This document shows, piece by piece, positions 43,801 through 56,621 of a stretch of DNA of 64,000 nucleotides. The DNA is from Muricea muricata. Taxonomy: Eukaryota; Cnidaria; Anthozoa; Malacalcyonacea; Plexauridae. Position 1 is the stretch's first letter. Every line of letters starts with the position of its first letter. A program made the position numbers and the translations under genes. Below the pieces are notes generated by a model. That model worked only from the letters and a program-made list of their open reading frames with translations, did no database searches and was not told where the DNA came from. The DNA lies in NCBI GenBank assembly GCA_963855995.1, contig OY979724.1:12570032-12634031 (forward strand), read 5' to 3'.

Positions 43801-46800
43801 CATTATATGATAACTACAGTGAAACACATTTTCATTAATTCATTATGAGTTCCGCCTCATCGTCAGCAGTTTAGTTAAGTACCCGTGTTCCGGTGATTAC
43901 TGATATTTTACAATTTTAACCGTCCAGTCAACATTCGCAAACCGGAGTACCCGGGATAAACATACGACTGACTAACTCCTCACATGGGTGTCACGAGTCT
44001 GAAGTAAGGATTGAACCCACGACCTCACATGTGATAGGCGTTTGCTCTGACGATTGCGCCACTTGGCTATTACTGTGCAGGATCAAACAATCCTACACGA
44101 GAAATTTAAATGCCGTGGCGTTGACTTGTGTTTCACTGTAATCATTTTGTAAGACAATTACTAAATAGTTTCCTGAGCAGGATAGCGTCATCCATGTACT
44201 TGGCATGTTGCCTTAGGTTCAACTTCAACATGAGTTTTCCCAAATATCCCGAAATGCCGCGCGCATGTATGACACTATCTTGAAGAGGAAACCATTTGGT
44301 ATTTTATTACTCTCTTATTTTTTATCAGTCATTTGGGCAATCAATGAATATAATCCAGATTGGAGAAATTGTGGGCATTCTTGGGCGCCCGTTCTAGTTT
44401 CCTAACGTGGGCAATACTTTTTTCAATTTGTTTATTCACAAAATCCATCTAGATTTACTTCAAAAAAATTTGAGAAAAATATATAAATATATTTGTCCGC
44501 GAAAGTTAGGGAACTGGAAATGACACCAGAAATGTCTTTAAATTCCGCCATTTTGTGTTGCGCTTTTCTTGGAGTTGCATAGATACAGTTTAAGCTTACA
44601 CGTACACGTTCTACACTTGCTGTACTTCTTGCTATCGGAATATCATCATGCCGGGAATTTGTCCATGAGTTTCTTCGTCGACTAACCTCTGTGACCTGTC
44701 ACGCCTATTATAATTACTTAGTCCTCTCTAATGCTTGTGAACGTAGTTTTCTTTGCTTATCTTGTAAACAGTTTTCTGAACATCGTAATTTTTTTTTCAA
44801 AGAATGCCAAGTAAAAAGTGAATACAACAACCATCAACTAATGACGCAACAAGATGGGAAAGAATTCATATCGACATAAGAAGTAAATCACAAGCCGTCT
44901 CCATCAGATGTTAAGATGCAAATACTATCACAATGTACGGTTTGTTAAAGTCAATTTCAATTAACGCTTAGTGTCCTATATTCTAAAATATTTTGTAACA
45001 TTAATTTTCTCCTTATTTTATGTTGGTTGACTGGACACGAGTGAGCTAGTTACCTACTGGACCGGCGTGATGTTCCATGAAGAGAGTGCGCCAACCAGAT
45101 GAAACCATAAACAGCATGATGAAACGAGAACAACCGAAGCCAAGAAGATCCAAAGATAGAGTGAAAGTAAGTTTTTTGATTTTATCTTGTCGTTTCTATT
45201 TTCTTTAGCAGTTCAGCTTTCGTTTCAATAAAAATTAACATCTCGCACTAACGTTGCTAGTGTTGGCAGTGCTGTAAAAAGCACACAGGATCTTTCACTA
45301 CATTAAACAATAAAAAAACAAAATTCGACTTTCGAGCGAATTAAAGCCTTTCGTTGGGGAGTTGGTCGTAAAGATAGAAATTTAATGCGCTGTCTGCCAT
45401 CTTAGATTCATATTTGATCTCGTTGACACGTAAAATCTTAATTCCCAAACAACTTGAAGTAAGCTAGTTTTGATAGAAGTTACATTTCACCTGCAAAGTA
45501 ATAGTTGAAGAGATATTGGTAATAAATTTGAGAGAGCTTTTGAGAGAGATTAGTGCGAGATATTAATTTTTATTGTTCGAAAGAGCTTTAAGAATTTACA
45601 CATTCCTTACGTGTTGTTTAATTCTCGAGATATTTTGATTTAAAATCATAAATTAGGGTAGCTGCAAGTTGTGTGCGTGTGAGAAATAAAGACTCCTTCA
45701 CGGCTATGATTTTCTTTTGTGTTTTGTTCACGATTTACTAATGATTCTCGAGATTTTAATAAAAAAATTTCATATTAACAGCTTACACAATAATTTGGCC
45801 GGCCTAATTAATAAACTATTTTATTGTACATTGCAGTTGTTTTATGCGTTGTGATTGATCAGTTGTATGCAGATAAATGCGACTATCACACAATCTGCAG
45901 ATAACTCAGTTATCTGCTAGCAGATAACTGAGTTATCTGGATGTTGAGCCTACGGTGCAGATTATTACAGTATGCGGTATTCGTTGGCATCAATGGTTGG
46001 CATGGCAACAACATTTTTTCGATATTTTCTGTTTCATGTTATGGCATCTTCCTTTTTAAGCTCTTCCGAGGGCGAAATGCGTCAATTGCTCGAGGAAAAA
46101 GACTTAAAATGTATAATAAAGCACTTATCGGATTCGGTTTTTGTGATATGCAAAATTATCAATCTCTCGGTAAGAGTTATCTGACTCGCCTTCGGCTCGG
46201 CTGATAACTCTTACCTCGACATTGATAATTCCGCATATCACAAAAACCTCATCCAATAATTGTTTAATATGTTATAGTTTATAAATTACTCGTAACTATC
46301 ATCTCATGATTTAATTCTTTCTACTATTGCAAAGGGTGATGGGATGTGAAAAAAACGCACAAGAAAAGAAAAGAATGAACGATCCTGGACGACAAGACCC
46401 ACAAAACAACAATCCACAAGAATGAGAAGACACGACATTGTAATAGAAAGTAGTGGTAATGTGCAAGTTAGTAGAAAACAAGATACTTATTATTGAGGGA
46501 TCAAAGAGGATTTAATAGATATTTCTCGTTAATGAAAAAGAGAAGACAGCAAATTAAGTGAAAAAAATTGGATTGAAATAACATTGATATCAAATACATT
46601 CAACAAAATAATTAAATAGAATACCTAGGAGTTTGGCAGTCAATTTTCGAGTCAAAAAACAGGTAAAAATATGGTAAATGTCGACAATATTTTTTAAAGA
46701 AACAATACCTTAACGCCTGGAAATTTCGTCTCTAACATTTGGATTTGGATATTTCTAAAAACAAAACAAAATAACATGTAGGATTGAACGTTTTACAAAA

Positions 46801-49800
46801 ATAAGTTTCGTAATAATGCCACTAAATTATAGTTGATGCATTTGGTCACTATTTTTGGTTTGCACATGCCGTCATTTCGTGTGATTGGGCGCCATCTTGG
46901 TTGACTCTGCAGATTACTTCAGCTGTTTACAGCGAAACACTAGTGTCAATTTACTATTTCATCGTTAGTTTTAGCGTATTATGAATGATACTTTAAAGAT
47001 GTATGGCTCGATAGGATCAGATATAATGAATAGATACTTTGTGGTTGCCATGTGTTTCAAACGTCAACAAAGATGGCGTCGATTGTAAACGATCAATTCC
47101 GTCGTTCTACCTTTAAAGAATGTGTTCTCTGGTTAAAAAGCGAGAAAATTTGACTTGTATTCCAATTCACCGTAGCAAAACAAATGGTGGCATGTCGATT
47201 TTACCAGAATTTAATGCGGGTATCAATCAAGAATAGCAGTGAAATGATATTTAACATAAGCTAATGGACGGAATTTTAACACAAGTGACAAAATAACCTA
47301 TCTGTCTGTTCCTCAAACGAGGTTAATTTACCTTAAGTTTTTAAACGATTTCAGACCGCAAGGCATTCTGGTAAAATCAACACCCGCCATCTTTTTGCTA
47401 CATTAAATTCCCAAGGGAATATATCATTTCTTTGTTTCTTAGCTAATTTGGTTCATACATCCATGCAAATCAGTAGGATCATTATATTTTTTTGTGCATT
47501 TTAAATTCCCATGGGAATACGGCATGCTTTGTTTCAATGGTGATGCGTCTGTTTATGGTAATTACTGCATAATGCGAATCCTCTTTGATTATTAATATGA
47601 TAAGTATCTTGGTGCTTTCAGATTTGTTTTGGTAAGCAGGAACAATGAAGTCATTGTTTGTGTACACTAAAGCAAATTACGAAGGTGGTTTGAGAGCAGC
47701 TGCGAGGTACCATGCAAATGAAGGCGTTTCGGTTAAATAAGTGTGAGAATTACGGCATTAAAAATTGCATGTCATCTACACTTAAGGATATAAGTTGCCA
47801 AAAAAAAAAACAACTTTAGTGAATCTGTTGAGTTTCAATTGCTTTTTATTTTTGCCTAATTCTCATGCTTATTTGACCCAGCCTTGGACTTTGGTAAGTA
47901 TCAGGGGCCGGTTGTATCAAAGGCGTTTAGCTTAAACGGTGGATAAGTCAAAAATATGAAACAAGTTTCCATGTTGTATAAACAAACCAGCTGAAGTTAT
48001 TTGACCTGAGAAGAACAATTATATATAAAACTAAATATTTATTCTATTTCAACTCATAATTTCGGTTCCGTACTAGGTGTAAAACTGATTTTTAAATTTC
48101 ACTTATCCACCGTTTAAGCTAAACGCCTTTGATACAACCGGCCCCAGGTTTATATTTACTCCGGAACAGTTAACACAACGAAAAGCCCATGCCCATTCAG
48201 CTAAGGTTTTACGTTTGAAAATTCAATCAAAAACTCAGTCTAAGTGGGTTTAAGTAGCTAGAGATAACGTAATTTATCTTTTTATTTTGCTTTTTTGTTT
48301 ATAACGTAATTTATTAGCTAAATGTATGGACTGCGAGGGTGTGCGCCGTGTGTAAGTTGCATGGGGTTAGGTTTATTAAAGGAATTAAAATTTTTGAAAG
48401 TATGCTTAAAAACCAAAATCTGTCGTCACTTCTAACAAAACAGTTAAGAGTAGGTTTCAACATCAACTAAATTGATCTATACTATTAACTAAGAAAAATG
48501 CGAATTAAGTTTTATATTTTGCAAGCAAATTTTAAATAGAATTCTCACCTGTTTTTATGTACGAGCTTTTTCTGTTTACGTTTGATCTAAAATATCCAAA
48601 TAAATTGCATTTAAAATGCATACTTTACCGAAATTTTAACTCTTTTAATTTTCGAAATTGGGTGGCAGTCGGGGTGGTGGTGGTGCATGCGGGTTTATCA
48701 GCTGTGAGTGACTGTGCGATGGTGAGGAAAGTGAAGGTAACGAATGGAATGCAGGAGCTTAGAACTGAGGAAGACAGCTTAGAACTGAGGCAGGTAGGCA
48801 GTTGGTAGGATCAGCGGGGGGCACTTGACATTTTGGCTTTGGGAATCAAATTTGCATGCTAAGTACTTAAGTCACTAACGTTTGTTGTTTTAATTTGTTA
48901 GGTACGCGCGGCTGCTCTCTAGGGAAGATCAACTTAGCAATTGTATTAGCACTTGCAAAGTTGGTCTTCTCTTTGCCGGCTACCCCGGCCAGTTCTCCGA
49001 GTGCTACTTCCACCGTGAATAAGTAGAAGTACTTGTACTACATGTATAAGTACTTCTACTTAGGTGGAAGTGGCACTTGGGGAGCTGGCCGGGGTAGGGG
49101 GATTTTTTTTATTCAATTTCTCAATTCCCATGGGAATTGAATTTTTAATTAAAAAGGGGTCACAAGTAAATTTTGTAAACAATTTATTGAAAAAATTTGT
49201 AAAGATTACATACAATTTGAATAACAATAAAAAGAGATTAACTACCACACATTGTACTTATTAAAATAACAACAGAAGAAAACAGAACATGGCAGAGAGA
49301 ACAATAACACAAGTGAATGAACAAAGTCCTAAAAAACTTGGGTCTTTTCAACGTAAGTAAATGTTTATACTTCAAAATATATTATAACAATGAAACAACT
49401 TGAAGTGATAAATTTTGAGAGTTTTGCAAAGGTTTACCCAGCATATAACGAGTTGTTTCACAATTACAAAGAAAAACATGTGGCTCAAAACATGCAACTG
49501 ATAGAGATGACGAGAAGGCTTAACAAGTCTAAGTAGAAAGGTTTTCAAAAGTTAGTCACATTTTTATAACCATATGTAACTACCCTGTCAACTCTCCCAG
49601 TGGGAAGAACCGGAGTACCCGGAGAAAACCCACGAGTTTTGGCGGAGCGTTGACCAACGCTTTTTCAAATACAGCCAGCCTCACAGAAGAAAGGTATTTT
49701 TGTCAAAAGAAAAATATTATTTTTAATCAATTGTGCTTTTATAAGTCAGAAAAAATACATGCACGAATTACCAACGAATTTTGATGGCTTTGAGACATGT

Positions 49801-52800
49801 AACGTGGGCACATAATTCTTCCTAAAAATACTTTTTTGTACTCGAAACAACCCTTCAAAACGTCGAAAAACAACGAAGAAACGATTTTTTTATAAATTCC
49901 AAATTGACCAAGCTGTAATGTTCGGAGCCACATTTTTCTTATTGCGTTTCTAACCTGACAATGTGAAATGCACTAAACATTGCTACCTTTATTTTTTTTA
50001 ACAAAAAATTCAAAAATACATAGAATAAAAACCAAGCATTTTTAGAATATTGTGTGTAGCACGACATTTTTCAGAAACCAATCTCTTACACTTTTCTTTG
50101 CATAACAGTGCATGCGATCTATTTTTCGCAAAAAAATACAAAGAAAGTCTCAGACATCTCATTTTTCTGGTGGGCACAAGAACAGAAGCTTTTTGTTCAA
50201 ATTGTGATAATTTATTTGAGATAACTTTGGGCAAAATTCTATTTTTCATTGAAAACAGCCGAAAAATCAATGCTTTGGCTTTGCCCAGCAACTAATGAAG
50301 TCACTCGATAGTGAAGTTGCTTTATATACAATTGATAGTTTCAGTGTTAAAGAGACCAAAATAAAAGTAGAAATACATAACTTAGATTGATCTTGGATTG
50401 AAAAGTAAAAAATTTATTCGAAGAATCAATTTAAATTTAGTCTTTTTGGAAGGTACCATTGTCAGGTTAGGAACATATCTCTTTCTTTACTTACTTGTTG
50501 AAAAGACTATATTCAAGAGCCATGTAAACCTGTTTTCTTATATTATTATTACCACGCAAGTATTACAAAGTGGAATATTTGAAATGTAAACTTGAACTGA
50601 AGCAAAGGAAATGCACATACAAATTCAGAAATATTTCAATTGCCAAAATACAAATTCACCACAACCAAACAATATAAAAAGTTCCAGTAGGCAATATGTT
50701 GTAATTTTAATTAAGAAACTTATAAAGTAATAAATCATACAGGAAACACAAAAGAAATCATTTTCTCATCTTACAGAATCGGTATTTTCAAAATCACTTT
50801 GCTATAGATCTGATGTATAAAATTGACGAGTTTCACAAGCCATTTACAACATTCGCATCTGTGTATGTCAGATATCTCGCCTTCAGCTTGGGTTTGTATA
50901 TCCGATACAACCCGGTCACTTGTATTGTAAATAGTACAAATCAAAATTGTTATCAAATCAAAGTCTCAAACTAATTTAAATTATTCTACTCCATATAATG
51001 CCAGACAGTTTTACTTTTTCTCAGGAAAGACCTTATGTTCAACAAGGTAAATTTGGCATGTTAATTAAGAAGTCTGTACAATTTGAAATTGCATAGTATC
51101 AACTAAAAGCTTCATGTGACTTAAAACTTTTTCAAGTCGATGTAATACGAAGAACTCTGGTAAAGTATTTACTGTATCCAGGCATCAATAGAAAACTTTT
51201 AAAATTAAAAATTGTAGTTACTTATACTTATTATTGGCCAACATCTGTACTGCTTGTTTATCTAGAAAATCTGGCATACTGTCAATTTTTTTAGTCCAAG
51301 GAAACTTTTTTACTCTTAAATTCTTACATCCGCCACATCTTTTCTTTGCTAATAAAAAGAGCCCACAGAATTTATTTGGCAAGTTGTGGTTTTCTTTTTC
51401 ATTTAAGATATGTAATTAATTGATAAAGTTAAAGAACAACTGCATCAGTTCATCTCAATTCCAAACAAGTTCCACTTTGTAAACAAAAGACAATATGCTA
51501 GCTTATTTTGTCCTTAATAAGTAGTTCATCTTAAAGTTTGAAAGTCAACATTCTAGTACAAAATCACAAAGTCTGTATCTAAGATAAATTACCAGTAGTA
51601 TAAAATATTACAAAGTATTTTTTTAACTTTAAAGGGTCCAATATAACATTGAGAACTATTGTGATTTTCAAATGAACTTTCCAAACTTTCAAATGAACAC
51701 TCAAAGCCAGCTTAAACAAAAGATGATTGAGATAGTAAACCAGGAAATAACATAGGTGTTGTAATTTTTTATCAAAAATATGATATAGTGCATATAACAG
51801 AAACATTTCAATTAAAAAGTAGAAATATATTTCCTGTGGTTAGTTTTAATTGCTACATATATTGAAATTTTAGTATAATAATGGATGTTTTTGTTTCTGG
51901 CAAAGTCACCTCAATCTCCTTATGTTTAACCAACATTACAAAGTCAAATAATGACAAACACGAATGATTAAACACAAATTTATATTTTAATGGGTAAAAA
52001 TAAATATGTCCAAATTAGTATAATCATGCATATAGGTCCAGTAGGGTACCAATTTTTAGAAACAGAATTGTGTTGTTTAGAGGCATAACATATAAAATTG
52101 CTAGATTTGATATTTCAGTTTTTTAAAAAAGCCTTTTGTATGTGTTTTCATGAACTCTTGGGCCATAATTCAATTGATTTGAACCAAATAAGATTCTAAC
52201 TTTCTTTTAAAACACAGTTCATCATTATTTGACTTTTTCTAAGATTAAAATGCTTCTGGAGCACATGAGATTCCACGGTATGTGTACCCACAAAATAATC
52301 ATCAAATTAGGTGAGAATGAAACCGTCATGTCCAAAATTATACCGTCCCAAATTGTCCCATATTCAATATTGTACATGCAATATTCCAATACCTTTAACA
52401 ATTTCATTTTTCATAATCTGCCAGTTGTTGAGAGGAGGTTAAGCATTTTGTCGATCTACAAACAAATTTCAAAGAATTCTATTGAAGATAGATAACTGAA
52501 ATGGTAAACAAACTGCAAAAGATAACAATGCAAGTGGTTGTGTAAAAACTAAAGACCACGTAAAGTCGGCCATTCTGTACAGTGTTTGGATTTGACAGTT
52601 TGAATTTTAATTGCCTCAAGAAAAGTCTAAAAGGCATTAAAAACATAACATTCCTTGTTCTTTTTTAACCTCCCGACCTTGCACGACTCCCACATCCTGC
52701 TCCGTCTCCTCCTATCCACCTCCCACCCTCAAGGCCCTGTCACACGGTGCAATTTTTCTTGCACTTGTAACTGCTCCGTCTCCTTCTCTATCCACCTCTT

Positions 52801-54549
52801 ACCCTTAAGGCCCTGTCACATGGTGCACTTTTCCTTGCATTCACCGTAGCAAAAAAGATGGCGACATGTCGATTTTACCAGAATGCATTGCAGGTATCAA
52901 GAAAGAATACGTGGGAAAAGATGACAAGAAGCAAAGCTACTGGATTGAAATTTTAACACAAGTGTGAAAATAACCTATTGTCTTCTGTCTGTTCTTCAAA
53001 AGACGTTAATTTGCCTTTTTAAACAATTTCAGACTGCCATGCACTCTGGTAAAATCGACATTTGCCATCTTTTTTGCTACAGGGAAAATCTACTCTTAAG
53101 TAAATTTGTGACAAATGTTTGGTACGTTAAAAAACCCCAGCAAACTGTGATGGAAACTTGCATTTGCCAATTTTACATCTCCCAATAGTAGAATTGCATT
53201 TCAAGTTGCAAGAAAAATTGCATTGTGACAGGACCTTTATTCTCCAGTGTTCCCGCCAACCTGCTCCCACCATTAGATGGAAAGTCCTTTTTTCACTACA
53301 TTTTAGTAATTAGGCTACCCCCCTCCTCTCACAAGTCTGTAATCGCCTGACGAAATCAATTGGTCGACAGTCCAAGGCATGTTTTGTAATCGAAATTCAC
53401 AAAATTAAAATTAAATTGCCTTTTTTCAATAAATTTGAACCAGAACCAACTCTATACATAGAACTGTCTCAGCATACTTTCTTCGACAATCTCAACAATT
53501 CAAGACCTCATTCAGTTTCTATAGCGGATTTCATGGTATTATTATCGAACCAACTTCAACTGAAAACGGTAGCCTTAATCTTACATGCGACCATAGCCAT
53601 GCTTGGAAAGCACAAACTTACAATACTCGAAAATTGTACTTATTTCCAGTCTGATCTCTCAAAAATCGATCTCTATGCACAATCTAAGTACTTTGCTACA
53701 AATAATGATAGAAAATAAAGCATATTACCTCAAAACAAAGTTAGGATGCATGAAAATTTAGAGGACTTTCAAGGAGCAAAATCTTCGAGCTAGAGAAAAA
53801 TTTTGAAAAAATAGTATTCGGAAAATCTTCGAGCAGCGTCGGAAACAGACGAATTCCGAGGAACGCCGAAACTACCACTTTGTGTCGACATGCTCCGAGC
53901 AAGTTCCTTGTTTCTGATTCAGAAGAAGCTGTATCACAGATCAGATATATACAGATAGGGAACTCGCACTCAATAACCTCAATTTTTGTGTCCCCGTGCT
54001 CACGTCATTTTACGCGCCACGCAAATTGCTCTGGCAAGTGTCGTTCGTCGTGTTTTCAGTCAAAAGCATAGGAAAAACGCCGTTCGAAAGTACAAAAATG
54101 AATATTTTTGCGAAGTTCCTTCACCGATCTTCATTTTGTATGTATGTAGATATTTCAGTAGAATTTGCGTTTGATTCTTGTGTAGAAATTTCTAAATTTC
54201 CTTAAAAGTAGGAATAAACCAGAAAATGACGGAAACACGCTCTCAAAACTTCACCGCGACACATCGCTGGAATTTGTCGTTTTAAAGCATTTTGCATGAG
54301 AATCTTTGCACGTAAAACCTTCTTGCGGTTTAGATGTTCTAGCATGCACGTTTAAATGCGTGTTTTGTTGACACATTTCGCTAGAAATTGAGTTTAAACG
54401 CCGTGTTTAGGTCGGCTCACGCGGTTTGTGCCAGCGGTATCACCCATGAGCGCTGCACCGACTTCTGACACCGAAAAAAAAAAAAAAAAAAAAAAAAAAC
54501 AGAAACGGGGCGAATTTAAAACTCCGCCTCGCCTACGGCAGGCGGAGTA
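40894..54549. repeat. Giant palindrome, right arm (13.7 kb)
   Basis: Mirror of the left arm, lacking the 15.7-kb satellite element and the three smaller left-only insertions. It therefore shows pre-insertion sites for all of them. The GAGCGCTG empty site is at 54448-54455; the outer edge with the A-run (about 54474-54499) and the CTCCGCC hairpin (about 54522-54549) completes the arm. All nested elements described for the left arm are present here in reverse order and orientation. No intact gene recognised. Confidence 0.95.
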
Positions 54550-54948
54550 ATTATTATGTATTTAGTGTTTGAAAATGTTATTATAAGGATTGAAATTATT
54601 GTCGTTTTCAAAGATTTTATGACTGGTTGAATAGGAACAAATCTTGTCATTATTTAACCAAGCCTATTATTACACGAATTATTATGTGTTTAGTGTTTGA
54701 AAATGTTATTATAAGGATTGAAATTATTGTTTTCAGAGATTTTACGACTTTGGTTAAATAGGAACAAATTTTGTCATCATTTAACCAAGCCTATTATTAC
54801 ACGAATTATTGTGTCTTTAGTGTTTAAAAATGTTATTATAAGGACTGCTGTATTGTTTTCAGAGATTTTATGAGTTTGGTTAAACATGATCAAATTTTGT
54901 CATTAATTAACCAAGCCTATTATTACACGAATTATTGTACCTTTATTA
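54550..54948 (+). repeat. ~128-bp tandem array, right block (3 units)
   Basis: Three units in the orientation expected from mirror symmetry with 8956-10190. The first two match the innermost left units (sharing an ATTGTCGTTTTCAAAG variant in the first); the third matches the outermost left unit next to 8956 (shared GACTGCTGTATTG and AAACATGATCAAA variants). Confidence 0.9.
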
Positions 54949-54949
54949 T

Positions 54950-56352
54950 TGATATATAGAAAAATATATCACTAAAATATATTTTAAAATTAAATTTACT
55001 TGCCTATTTGATTGTGTGTACTGCTTTTGTTGTTATTTTGCTGTTATAATATTTTTTAAACGCTTTACAGTCGATGGTTGCGACGAGTCACTTGTGTACA
55101 TATAATAAGTAAAAGGCTGCAGACTCCCGCCCGTCGATCCGTCGACGCGAGCACTTTGAGTCAAAAATTCGCCCACTTAAATAACTCCATTCTCAAAAAA
55201 AAGTCGTCAGCATGTAGATCAGATGCCGTTCTTCGAAAATACTACGATACTTTGCCGAGATCCACACGATTTCGACAATTATTCAACGATGAAAATCAAA
55301 ATCGCTTTTATGTCGAACTTGGAAAGACCGATCACTGCTACGGCGGCGGCTTGGCAGCCAGGCCTTCTTGACCGTTGGGATTTACAGGGGGGGGGGGGGG
55401 GGGGCAGATGGCGCCAGCGCGCAGCATGCAAATACCAAGCAAATATTTCCGGTAACAGACAGCCAATCGCTACGGAGCTAGAGACTGTTTACATTTACTT
55501 ACTTCATAATAACACAGACAAACAACCGCAACATTTTTTCGCATTTGATTCAGATTTTTAATGCATTCTCTAACCACCACGCTCTTGCCAACACCAGCCT
55601 GACCAGTTATCAAAGCGTTGTGCCCAGCGAGCACGAACTTAAGAATATTTCTCTGATCACAATTATTAAGTTGAAACATACTTCCAGAAAGACTGAGAAA
55701 AGTACAGTTAACGTCAAAGCACAAGTAAGTCGACAAGCTCGAAGTGAAATATGAGCTTATTATATATTACTACTCTGTGTTATTATGAAGTAAGTAAATG
55801 TAAACAGTCTCTAGCTCCGTAGCGATTGGCTGTCTGTTACCGGAAATATTTGCTTGGTATTTGCATGCTGCGCGCTGGCGCCGTCTGCCCCCCCCCCCCC
55901 CTGTAAATCCCAACGGTCAAGAAGGCCTGGCTGCCAAGCCGCCGCCGTAGCAGTGATCGGTCTTTCCAAGTTCGACATAAAAGCGATTTTGATTTTCAAC
56001 GTTGAGTAATTGTCGAAATCGTGTGGATCTCGGCAAAGTATCGTAGTATTTTCAAAGAACGGCATCTGATCTACATGCTGACGACTTTTTTTTGAGAATG
56101 GAGTTATTTAAGTGGGCGAATTTTTGACTCAAAGTGCTCGCGTCGACGGATCGACGGGCGGGAGTCTGCAGCCTTTTACTTATTATATGTACACAAGTGA
56201 CTCGTCGCAACCATCGACTGTAAAGCGTTTAAAAAATATTATAACAGCAAAATAACAACAAAAGCAGTACACACAATCAAATAGGCAAGTAAATTTCATT
56301 TTAAAATATATTTTAGTGATATATTTTTCTATATATCAAATATACAATAATT
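54950..56352. mobile_element. 1.4-kb inverted-repeat element enclosing a Pif1-like helicase fragment
   Basis: Arms of about 570 bp (about 54950-55519 and 55776-56352) are near-identical inverted copies: TTGATATATAGAAAAATATA outward, through TCGATGGTTGCGACGAGTCA, to a CTCTAGCTCCGTAGCGATTG phrase and ATTTACTTACTTCATAATAA at the spacer. G- and C-runs of unequal length lie at about 55387 and 55888. The 256-bp spacer carries the helicase fragment on the minus strand. No clean target duplication: both outer ends reach an AATTATTGT motif that also occurs in the adjacent 128-bp array. Confidence 0.85.
55500..55736 (-). pseudogene. Pif1-like helicase N-terminal fragment
   Basis: Reading leftward from 55736, an 88-residue frame contains QLNNCDQRNILKFVLAGHNA then the P-loop ITGQAGVGKS (residues 43-52) and a following beta-strand KNVAVVC. 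Order and spacing (a Gln-containing motif, Walker A, next strand) match the start of superfamily-1B Pif1-type helicases. A CTCAG acceptor lies upstream in the frame (about 55698-55702) and a GAA|GTAAGT donor after residue 78, so it looks like one exon. Everything after motif I is missing within the element, so it cannot encode a helicase. Pif1-like enzymes occur as cellular proteins and in Helitrons; the source is unclear. Confidence 0.7.
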
Positions 56353-56607
56353 GTTACAGTCTAGCGCGCGTTTGGGCCGCCTGTGAAATAATACCTCTTT
56401 TATCTTAACCAACGCTGTGCCAATATCGTCTTTCATTTCAGTAACCTATTTCCTAATATTAAACTGAAAACCACATGCAGCTGCTTCCATACCAACTGTG
56501 AATAGAGCCGGATTGATGACAGCTTTACCTATTAAACTTGTTGGAATTAGGCATAATTGCATCCGGAGAAACGCACAAATTTTGTGCGTTTGACACCTTT
56601 TTTCGGC
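56353..56607. other. Spacer between the helicase element and the T-rich array
   Basis: Contains a near-perfect palindrome AAACGCACAAATTTTGTGCG (about 56571-56593) and, on the minus strand, a 36-codon open stretch (about 56446-56553, ending FQFNIRK) that I do not recognise. Nothing else seen. Confidence 0.35.
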
Positions 56608-56621
56608 CGTGCGGATTCTCA

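Noticed and set aside
53416..53718. 100-codon frame in the right arm
   Set aside because: The left-arm copy (26794-27039) stops early from a local change; no motif recognised, so coding status is unsupported.
8956..54948. Palindrome explained as a single-read fold-back artefact
   Set aside because: Arms differ by several insertions with target duplications and by substitutions, which a copied strand would not show; a haplotype misjoin is still possible and is listed as a refutation test.
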